Part shown: positions 48,001 to 60,000 of the stretch, piece after piece
Position numbering within the stretch: the first letter of the stretch is position 1
How the letters are laid out: every line of letters starts with the position of its first letter
Position numbers and translations under genes: made by a program
From: Nautilus pompilius
Lineage: Eukaryota; Mollusca; Cephalopoda; Nautilida; Nautilidae
Length of the DNA: 64,000 nt
Direction of reading: 5' to 3'
NCBI GenBank assembly: GCA_018389105.1
Contig: JACATO010002451.1
Location: 2,318,501 to 2,382,500 of the forward strand
Notes under the pieces: model-generated
Told to the model about the DNA's origin: nothing
Databases searched by the model: none
What the model saw: the letters and a program-made list of their open reading frames with translations, nothing else

Positions 48001-51000
48001 GTAAATGAAGAAATCAGTAGCTTTGTGATACTAGTGGATCATCTTTCCTCTATCTAACATGGACCTATCCAACCTAAACTGTATTCTTATTCTAATCTCT
48101 ATGGTAAGAAATATTTTCAATTTCAGTTGTTTAATTCATGTCTTGGCTTTGAACAAAGCCTTTGCTGACAATTTAAGCATCCATACACCCACATTCTCTT
48201 TATACATTACTTCCAATGCTATCTCTGAACAAAATTTTTAAGGCATGAGCATTGGGAGCTAAACTGTTAATTTGCTTGAATAATAACTTGCCTCCTTAAA
48301 AGAGCCAATAGAAGAACAAACATGTTCATTCAGATTTCTCTGCTCTGAAATAACTATGCTTCTTGGCAGCAGCTTTGATACTTGTTTGCCAAGTTTTGTC
48401 TGGCTGTTAGGTATCTCTTTGGAAAATTTCAAAATAGGTAACTCTTTAGTGTTCACCTCATAAAGTAAATTGGTTTTTTTGTGTGGTTTCTTGTGGTCCA
48501 GTGAATGAATTGCAAAAACTACAGTAGTACCAAACTATTGACTGTGAATGTGTTCATTTCTATTTCAGACAGACACTCACTATGCCTTGTTGCTTCTGTT
48601 GCTGAATGTTTCTGATTCACCCACTCAACATGCATATAGGGAACCTTGTCAAACTCTGTTTAATGGTATGTTCAATATTTACATAAGGATGTCCTTTTTA
48701 TGTCATCACTGTTAGCTGATTATTTGACAAGTATGGGTTCTCAGAAAAGTTTAAAATTATGTTCATATGCAACAAGCTTGCAGTTAGTTTTTTTTTTTTA
48801 CTACTAAAATATTGTTTACCACAACCAACAGTAAAAGATCTTACAATACCTCCAAATGTGTACCATAGCCTGGAGTTGCCAGCTGTTTTGAATTATGCAG
48901 AACTATTTTCAGTTTATAACTTTGCAGAAAAGTTAGCATTTTACAAAATCACATTTTGGGCAAAGTTTAAAAGGATAGTGGCATAATACTACAGCATATA
49001 AATAACTACAAGTAGTGATTTTCTGACTTTTTTAACCCAGATTGCACCTTATTTCTAAGACTTTTGGGATTGGGGAGTAAAACACCTGCTTCATGACTAC
49101 CTTTCTACACACATGCCAGTAGTCACTTGTGTCTGTACGTTGTTCTTATTTCATAACCTTGGCAGATCTGACAGCTTTTGTGGAAAAAATGTTCTTATCC
49201 TTTCTTGTCACCTAGATCATTAGTGGCTTTTCTGAGATGCTTGTCTCAACTTTGAAGTGAGAAATCTGAATCTGTTAGTATTTAGATTGCAGAAAAATAT
49301 CATAGTTTATACATGGCCCCTGGCAAGAGAAGTGCTTATTGGTACAATCTCAAAATTGTATTACATCACCATCTACAATTTGTTTCCTTTGCTTATGATT
49401 CTTTTGTTAAAAGCATTTTTGATATTAAGTTGTGCTGAAACTTAAGTTAATTTATAATTATGAAACCCTGGTATTTCTAACTGGATTCCCAAAAGAATTT
49501 GTTGCTGTCTGTGCACTAAAATCTTTACAATATTTAAAAACAAAGAAAAGTAACCCAGAAAGCTACGTACTTCTCTTTATTTTGCAGTTGTCATACATCT
49601 AAAATCCAAATTGTTAAATATAATATTTTTAAAGTTTTATACTTTGAAAGATTAAACCTTGGGAACATTTTAGAGAATCTATAAAGGTGTCTTTCCAATA
49701 ATGCTTTTTCAAAAAGTATAGACTCATGCACAACATTTACAATGTGGATTAAAGATTTTTTACTACAAAAACAGATTTTTAAAATTTGTTTTCACTGTAT
49801 ACGAGGTCTGTCCAAAAAGAAACCGGACTTTTAAAACTGCGCACCAACCAGCCGGCACAGCGTGCTTACGACTGCAGTGCTGTGTATTGGTGACCTTAAC
49901 CTTCAGTCTAATAATAGTCACAGCACACCACGTCAGTTAGTCATCGATCTACATGTGCTAGAGTGAACATATGTTTAGTGCACTTGGTGATTTGTCGCAA
50001 TTTGGACAATGAAGGATCTTGAAGTGCACCGTGTTTGTGTGAAATTGTTTCAAATTGGGAAAAACTTTTACGGAGACTTTTCTAATGTAGCAACAGGCCT
50101 ATGGGGAAGATTGTTTGAGCCATACGCAATGTCACGAGTGGTACCAGTGTTTCAAATCGGGAAGAACATCCACCGAAGAAAATCCCAAATCTGGACGACC
50201 TTCCACGACAACGGATGGCGATCACATTGAGAAAGTGCATGCTGTGATCCATGGAAATCGTTGCCTGACTGTCCATGAAGTTTCCAAAGAAGTAGGCATC
50301 TGTAAAAGTTTGTGCCACATGATTTTAAAAGAAAATTGAACATGCATCATGCAGCTGCAAAATTTGTGCTGCATCTGCTGACAGACGAACAAAAAGAGAA
50401 CCGAGTCAGTCAGTCAGTCAGGGGCTCTTTGATCGTTCGAATGCTGATGAAAGCTTTCTGAAAAGTGTCATAACAGGTGACGAAATGTGGGTGTACGCCT
50501 ACAATGTCGAAACAAAAAGGCAGTCATCACAGTGGGTTGGATCATCGTCACTGCAACCAAAAAATGCACAGTCGCTCAAATGTGAAGGTGATGTTGATCA
50601 TCTTTTTTGATTGGAAGGACTTCATTCATCATGAGTTTGTGATGATCAATAAAGAGTTTTACTTGGATGTCCTGAGACGGTTGAGAGAGGCTGTACGAAG
50701 GAGGAGGCCTGAGGCATGGAAAAACAAAACCTGGGTGCTGCACCACAACAACACACCTGCTTGCATATCACTCCTTATCCGTGACTTTTTGGCAAAGCAC
50801 AAGATGACTCTCGTCCCCCAGCCACCCTACTCTCCAGATTTGGCCCCTGTGGACTTTTTTTTTGTTCCTAAAGTTGAAATCCTCCCTGAAAGGTCACCGA
50901 TTTCAGATGATAGAAGAGATCGAAGAAAATTCGCTATGAGAACTGCGCACTATCCCTGAAAACGCGTTCCAGGACGTGTTCCAAAACTGGAAAAAACATT

Positions 51001-54000
51001 GGGAGCAGTATATCAACAGTGGAGGGAACTATTTTGTAGGAGACAAGTCTGATTAAATTGTAAGTAAAACAATAAATTTGTTTTTTAAAAAGTTTGGTTT
51101 CTTTTTGGACCAAACTCGTATATTTTTGAGAATATTTACTTTTAATCCAAAATCATTTTGGGTAACATGCTCTTTTTCCATTTTTAAACCAGAAGCTAAA
51201 GACAATTTTGACTGGGCAGCTTACCTCAAGGAAGGAGAAACTGTTGACATGAGACCATTTCCGGAGTCTCCAGTAGGTATTTAAAAAAAACTTTTTAAAT
51301 TGGGTTTGGTGCATTACAATTTAGCCTTTGTCATTCTGTAGTTTAACTTTTTGTGGTAATATGAACATTTAAGCTTGTAATTGTCAGTGCTGGGACGGTT
51401 TGTCTTTGCTTGTTCCGATATATAAATGATTGTAAATTGTCTTAGTTTTTATTTGAATAACTTGAAATATTTTAGTGTTAAATTCCATTTTTTTTATTGG
51501 AATGATCAGTTTATAAATAATTCAGGGTAATCTAGAATAAAATGTTTGGTATTTATTTCTCTATTGGTATGAGCAGGAAACCTGATTTCTGGTTTACTTT
51601 GCTGTGACAGATGTAGAGAGGGTATTAAAAAACTGATTTTATTGTATGACTTTAGGATTTGTCTGAAGAGGAGGAGGTTGAAACTGGTGATATTACAGAG
51701 TCTTCATCCATCAATTTGCCTCTGGCTCATGACAGAGAGGTTCACATAGCGCATCAGTTGCCCATGGGACTGGAAAATGACTGGCTGCAGCAAAATGTTG
51801 TCAATCCTTACTGGGAAAGTGTGCAGGCAGTTGTTTCAGAAAGTGACTCTTACTATAATGTGGTAAAGGATTGGTAAGAACTGTTGAAAAGTTAGTATGA
51901 ATAATATTAAACCAAATTCTAACTATTATGCATATACTCTATCAGTTTCGTGTTGTGTAGTGAGAACATTGGTTGTCTGACTTGCTTACAACAGGAAATA
52001 AATATTTAGAAGTTTTATTCTTGGTGGAGATAGCTTCTTGATGTAAGTGAAAAAAATCTATAAAAAAAAATTTTTTTTTTATACACAGCATTTATCTTAT
52101 ATTTAAATTTGACACCAGTAGAATCTGGACTTAGTAGAGTGTGAAATTATCATGTTTTATATTTTAAAAAAGTTCAAGCTGTAACAATGTGACCAAAAGG
52201 TTTTCCAGCCCAATATTTAGAGTGTAAAAGTAGTAAAGTTAGCCAAGAGGCAGATTAAATGAGAAGGAATTTTTACATATCTGTGAAAGTTTTCCATTAT
52301 GTAGCATCAATGAATTTTTTAAAAATACAATTAAGTTTTGGAGTTTATTTGCAGGGAATGTTACGAGCTGAAGATAAATCCATTGTACACTAACTACAAC
52401 AAAATAACTCTGACTGAGGTGAGGATCATCAGGGAAATTCTGTGGTAAGCAATTGGAGGCTTTTGTATGGTTCATATCTCACTTTATTGGAGCATCAGTC
52501 AGGCTAACAGTCACCTACTATAAATAGTCTGTTATTAAATGATTCTTTTAAAATGTACATCAAAAAGAAAAAGAGATGATGCAATTCTGTTTCATTGCTT
52601 CATCACGGGCTCTGCATTCCAGAGTTGAATAACTGTTTTGGATTGTACTGTATAACTCTAAGAGAAGTTTTAAAAAAAAGCATCGATTTGGTTCAGCAGG
52701 CTGATACGACGACGACAATTTACTGTAGGTTCTCTCCATGAGCACTAGATAAGAATGAGCTTTTTATTATCTAAGAAAGAATGGATACATTAGACAGTAA
52801 CAAAATTGCATGTTAAATGAAATCAGATGAGTCTGCTGGATACTTGCTGTTTTTGAATTATTTGCTCTTGAGATTTATGGCTAGAAATTTATTGATTAAC
52901 CATTGTTTTCCCCTTTCACATTTATTGTTTAGGTCACAGCTTTATCTTAACAACAGTAAGTTTATTTATAGCTTCATGTAAAACAACTTTTATTTGAAAA
53001 ATTTCAACTACAATTTCCCAAAAAGCTTTTCATATAATATTGCAAGTATTGTCAAAACAAAACTTGTTTTCAGATGATTAAAAAATTTTTAATTTCTTTT
53101 AGAAATATTTTTCTAACAGATAAAATTATCCAAACACTGTGTGGTGGTAGTGGTAAGGTATTCCCAATTTGAGTGGGATCCAAACTGGTGAGTTAGGTGT
53201 GAGAGATGGATACAATGGCATATACAAACCTGTCTGATAAACAGATGACTGTGCATAGTAGAACCCTTTAATGAGTAGTAGGAGGAAACCAAAGAAAGGT
53301 ATGGTAGAGAAAAGACTACAGGCTAGATATCAAATCACCTACTTCCATAACCAATCAGTAAGTTGTTAGAAATATTGAAATTAATAGCTTTTATAAATTA
53401 ATATTAAATTTAGGATTTTAAATATTTAAAAGGAGACCTAATAGAGGTTTTTCAAAATACTTAGGGTTTTTGGTGTGGATGGGAACATTTTTTCAGCTAT
53501 TTAATGGACATTTACAAATTAGCTAAAATTCTAGCATGTACAAATACCTCTGCTAAACTGGCTGCACATGATGAAAGTGCTTGGCTTCACAGCTGGAGTA
53601 AGAAGGGGCCTTTTTTAAAATTAACAATGTCCAGTACTAAAAGTGCTGCCACTTTGAATCACTGGACACCTGTTGGATGAGTTAGGGTGCAGCATCCACC
53701 TCAAAATGTTGCTAAGTTTACAGATTTTGTAGCAGCAGTGGTTAGCCATTGCATTGGTATGTGCTAGTTCATACTTCATCAGCTGAAAGTTTGTGATAGG
53801 CAATGTTCACCTTTGTTAATAGACTAAATTGCTGGTAGATTACATGCACATTAAGTATACCACCAGAACACAATCCTTCAACAGGAACATGGGAGTTGAG
53901 TTTCAAAAATAAAACAAATTGCAGTAAAAGAGGTAGAAATTTTTTGGAAAACCATCTGGTATGAGAATAAAATGAGAACTAGTAGATCCACTTATCAATA

Positions 54001-57000
54001 AACTTTATTATTTAAATATCAAGTAATTAATTCCCTTAAGAAGAACTATCTGCTTGAAATGCAGTGAAAATTACTTTTTTAATGTTGGTTTTATCTGAAT
54101 TGTTGCATAGCATCTTAGAAATCTGATAAGGAGTGTTGTCAATAAGATTACAGTATTGCTAGTGATTTAGTTATGTTGACAGCCTTCGCTGTCAGCTCTA
54201 ACAGTGTTCTGGTGGTGAATCTAGAAGCAGGCAGATGTTTATGTCTCCTTCCCTCCCTAGGTACAACAGATAAAGTTTGTTTCTGGTCTTTGTAAAGATT
54301 TAGAGCATCCCTAGCAAAACTGTTCACTATTGATTCTTTATTTGTTTACAGGATGTTGCAAGGAATTCCTCATCTTTTTGTATTTGAATTTGATGGTCAG
54401 GATTTTACACTGAGAAAGAACTTAAGAGTGTCGCATCTGACAATGGTTGGTTGGTTTTTAATTGATATAGTATTTCTGTTTGATATACAGGAAATTCCAG
54501 TACCCAAACTAACAGTATATAAATTATAAATAACTGATAATCAAAAAAACTTTCTTCATTAATAAAACTACTAAAATCTCCAGGTTTAAAAGAAAATGAT
54601 GGCAAACATCTGATGCTTTATTACTGTTTATGGTTAATCACGGACAACTTTAATTTCAATACAATCAATCTCTTAATATGTGAAAAGTGTGGATGTGCTA
54701 ATGAGGCTTAAAATAATAAACAAACCAGTAAACTGGTTTTGTGTTGATCATCAGTGATAAATTTTATTATATTTAGAATTTGCCTGGTTTGCAAGCAAGT
54801 CTTTCATTGTACATTTTGCCTTGATGTTAATTTCTCTAGTAATTGATGATTGTTTTATGCTATCTGATCATGTAAATGTTTGGATGCAGGTTCTGCACAG
54901 GAAACTTTACATCATTCTCATTGGGCAGAGCACTACAAACTCTGATCAGCTTTTGTCTTGTAGGATAGCCTGAAGAACTCTATGAAGATGTTCACTATAT
55001 CAGGTTCACAGATTCATGAATTGGAGAGTTTCATTGCTCAAGTGGTATCCTGTAGTTCCCAGGTGGGGACTAACTCAACTCACACCCCTCTAACCTACTA
55101 TGCCTTTGTTGATTCATTGTCTACATTCCTGGCAGATTACAAGGTTTCCATCATCTCTGTGGAGAAAAGGATTCTTCAACAAGGTATCCGAGTGTTCTGT
55201 TTAATTTTAATATTTTCTTATTTGTAACTTTTTCACTTAAATTTTTTTTATTTACTATACGCATACCAAATTGAAAGAGCCAGTGTAACTCCCTAATAAA
55301 ATATCTTTTAAAAAAGTTTTGTTTAATATGAGTTTGATGAGGCAGTGTATACCTAATATTTCTTTGATTACACAGTTGTCATGGAGATTTGACTGGAGTT
55401 TCAGCAGTGCAGTAGCAATGATGGATGCTGTGTTATCTAATCAGTGTACATGACTACCAACTTCTATTCAGAATAAAATTATTACATTTTAGTACAATTT
55501 AATTTATTCATAATTAAAGTAGAATATTATTTGTATTGTTTCAAATACTTTACAGATGTAAATAATTTAGGTAATGTATAAAGAAAAACAGTTTTATAAT
55601 AGTTATATACAGAAGTTAGAATTAGAAAGATTGAAGTATTTTTAAAGAAATTGCTGAGATCACAACAGATATCCAGCTAGAGTTGTTCACACAGGATTTT
55701 TTTGGTGCCAAGTAATTAATAATACTCTAGGTGGGATTAAAACAAGTAAAGTTGATAGGTAAAAATTTCTCCACTTTTAAGTTTAACTATGAATGTTGGT
55801 CGGATTGGACTGTTCTGATGATAGAGGGGAGAATTTATTAGTCATCTGCACTGAAACCACCTGCTTGATTCCTGGAAATCTTTTACAGAGGAGACTATGA
55901 CGATCTTGCTGCTACGTAGTCTACTAAAGCCTATGCTGAATAAACTATCCCTGGTACATTCCATCTATACAAAGGGAGTGAAGAAGTGTGATGCCACAGC
56001 TACAAATCGGAAAAAGGCTTCAAAGTTGCTGAGCTGCTTGTTTAGAAAAGTAATGCACTATAGTTGTCTTGGAGAAGAGGAAATGGTAGGTTCTTTTTTT
56101 CATCACCTTGCATGAGCATTGAAGAGTGATAAAATGTGAATGTAAGTTATTGACTTCAAATGGAGTTATTTCATTGGTTAAGGAATTCTTTTTTATTGTC
56201 ATGTTGGAGTTCTTTATGCCGGTAGAATCTTACATAATGTTGCATAGAATGCTCAACATGACTCTTCTACAGGGATCATTGTAGAAGCTTGTTGAACATT
56301 GGATGACGAGATTTACAACTGTGCTACAATAATTCAAGAAAATTTCTGATCTTGTGCTTGTTTACGTGTACACCTGTACTGTGTCTTCGTGTGTCTTGAA
56401 AATACTAACAATCTTTCGAGGCCATGAAAATGTGAAAGAAAAATGACAAAATGTCATTTAGATACCAGAGGAAGGAGACAATGATAGGATAGAAAAAAAG
56501 GGATATTTTACTTCAAAGGTAAGTAAAGAAAAAGTAAACATGAAAATAAATACTATCTGAATGTGTAGGTACATGAAGGAAAACATATGGCCATGGCATT
56601 TTTTTAGCTGTGTATTAGCACAATTTTATTTAAATTTCAGAACTAATTTCTTTGTTACATGTTGCTTTTAATAATCCTAAAATGTACTGTATTGTTGGAT
56701 TGTAAGATTAAAAATGATTTTTAACTTTTTTGCTCCTTTGGCAGTGATGTTACACTGAGGTAAAAGGTATACAATGGTAGATGTTTGTGATATCTCATTT
56801 ACAGAAGTGTCCATTTGTGATAAGTTTCTGGTTTGCTTTCTGCAAGACAATATTAGCTGAAATGTTCCAAATAGGTATTGCTTTATCCCCCCCCCAATGC
56901 CTTACTGGTTTTAGCCTAGTACAAATGACAGCCAAGGATGCTACAACAAGCTTAAGTATGCAGTATTAAGGATACATTTAGTGAGCCCAGATGACATCCT

Positions 57001-60000
57001 TTGGACCAAGGTGCTCTGAGTGATGATAGTGGTGACACTACTTGTGTAACTCTAGCAATGACCCAGTCTCTATTTAGTACCACATTTCTAGATTTTCAAA
57101 TATCCAGGAAATTTTTCTTATGTGCCAACACTGTACTTTAGATAAAAGCTAGTGTGATGAGACAAAGAAACCTGTCATGTCATCCAAGAATCTCCCAACA
57201 AAACCATTCAGAATGAAGAAATAGATTTTTGGATGAGCAGGGGATGTGATATACAGGAGCTGTTTGTCATAGGATTGTAGTACTACATCAGATTTTCTGA
57301 AGTTCAGAGAGGGCATGACAAAGCTGGTGAGCAGTTGTATACTGCAGATCTTGTGATCTAAATGTATATATACAGCTTTCAAAACTCGAGCTAATACCAA
57401 AGGGTGAAAGTTGGATCAGACTGTTTATTGTTATGTAAAGCAAAAATAGTCTGGAGGCTTTTTTTCATTCAGTGATTTCAACAATTAGTGGATGCAGCCA
57501 AGAGAGCACTGCTGTTATTGGAAAACAGATTAAAGCAGTCCATGGAACAGTCTTACAGTGTGGTTGGTCTAGCAAACTGATTAAGGGATCCACTAACACT
57601 GCTCATAATTCATAGCCTTCCAAAGGTATAGTTAGTTCCATCTTAAATGCAAGAACTAAGCTGGCATTAAACTGGATGTTTTGGAAATAAGACTTTATTG
57701 TAATTTTAAAATCTAATCTTTTAATCATGGTCTTCAGCAAGAACAAAGATTTACTGACAACCTCCATGCTTAAACAGATATTGATTGTTTTCACAATGGT
57801 CTGTGAAAATGTTAATACTGAGTTTAATATGTATCCCACATACTTTTCATTCTAGCCAGCCAGCCTGTCCTCTAATGATACCTAAAAGATGAAAAGTAGA
57901 GTTACAGTAAAACAGGAGAAAATTGTTTGTACTGACATAGCTAAAAAGAAGAGCAATTGACAAAACTAGGAATCCACTGACCAGAGTTTCTCCTTTGATG
58001 CCTGACAAGTTAGCTGGGCAGTTAAGAAGAAGAGTACTTTGATCCGATTTTTAGAAGATTTTCCACAATGAAGAATCTAAAAAACTGCTTTAAAATTGAA
58101 AAGCCTTAAGAAAAGCTGAGAGATGTGTTCCACATTTGATACTGAGCTATAGCTATTATATTTATATATATATTATAGATATATATATATATAAATTCCT
58201 AAACGAGTCACTAACTTGACCATTCTTTCAAAAAATAACCAGTTATTGTTTTTTTTATTTAAGTAACTAGTCAGTGATAGTGGACACGTACAATCAACTA
58301 CTTAATTCAAACATGCACTTTGGTAGTATTTATGAGAGTAATGCTACAGCTTTAAAGTTCATGGAAAGTCACAAAAATGTACTAAAAAATATATATATAT
58401 AATGCTATTATGAGGACATTTCAGGAACTGTAAAGAGATTTTATTTTCCAAGGTTGAATGAACCCTCTTATTTGCCTTCCTTACCTATTATTGTAGTGCT
58501 GATGGTGCATTACAGACACTTATGTTTTGTTTTTAAAAGTGTTGTGAATGTTTTCAGCTCTCTGTCGTCATTCCCCTATGGGTAGAGACCAGTAAACCAT
58601 ATATCACCATCACTGACAGCTGGATCACCGAAGGAAAATTTGCAGATGTGGCTGATGAGTTCATCATACGCAAGTAAGTCTATCTGGCTCTCTGGTATTT
58701 TGGTGCAATATGTGGACAAAATTTTTCTCTAAGAAGATAAGCATTGGGAAAAAAAGGGTTAGTAATTAATATTTTATTCTCTACAAAGTAGGAAGTGAGG
58801 TGGAGTGTAGAGATTATTTCTTAACTTTGGAAACTAAGAAAATGTTTTATCAGTAAGATATTTAATATGCACATCAGCTGGACTCATCTTTTTGCTTTTA
58901 AAAAGAATCAGCAATATCCTGCTTAACTATTGACATTTTTTTTTTTTTAGGGATGAAGCTGCCAAATCTCATGATGAAATGTTCTGGGAGAAATCATTTG
59001 TATTAAATTGTCAAAATAAAATTAAATGGCGTGGCATGTCATCTGCAAGAAACTCTGTAGAAACTTCAGAAAGTGCATTGGAAATACCAGCTTACAGCGC
59101 ACTCTCCGGTTCACCAAAGTTCTTACGACCAATCCTAGCATCTGTCATTCAGGCTGGAAAGTCCATGGAGGTTTTTCAGTCAGTTGGAAAATTGTCTGAA
59201 GTGGTTGATTACAGTGCTAACAAGTGTGAGTGTATTGTGCATACATATTAAAGAACTAGGGATGTACCAATTAATTGATCAGACAATTATTAGGCTTTAT
59301 GACAACAAATGGAAAACTTTCATTTTAGTCATTTCCATACTACACCAAGTTTTATCAACACATTTGTTTATCCAAGTTAACATGACTAAAGCCAAAGATG
59401 CTAAAACCCATAGGCATTTGAACACCACCCTGCACATATACAGCCTGTATACATAAATATTTTAATGAAAATTTATGGAAGGTGAATTTAAAAGCCAAAA
59501 TATTAAAAGCAATACCATCTTAGAGTCAAATTTTAACTCATGAAATTTTAAAAGGCTGTCCAAAGTATAACAAAAATTTTCTACTCAAAATCAGAAGTTT
59601 AAATATTTTTGATAAATTAATCAACACAGCCATCTCCAAATTCAGATTAGTATGTAACTATGTGAAGACTGAAATGTTGAAACTGGTTTTGAAAAAAAAA
59701 CATTCAAAACTGAAAATGATAATGAAATTCTGTCAAAAATATAAGTTAGTATTTAAAATCAAAAGTTTTTAAATTATAATGCAGAAATATCAACTGTTCA
59801 CCATTTTCTGGTTTGAGGTAGTTTCTTGTTGGCTCATATATATGTTCACAAATGATAAAAAGCCATTCACTTGAAGGTAGAGAATATTTAATTTCTATGA
59901 TAAAGGATCTTCATGGTTGGATATCTGTTTTAGTTCTGGAATATCTGCAGTTTGCTTTCTTGTAGAAGAGCTGGCAGAGTTAGTTTTTATATCTCTTCAT

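Noticed and set aside
53130..53345. Possible second SINE (GGTAGTGGTAAGG, later AGTAGGAGGAAACC)
   Set aside because: The B-box match is poor, and order and orientation of the parts do not match the SINE at 21452-21662.
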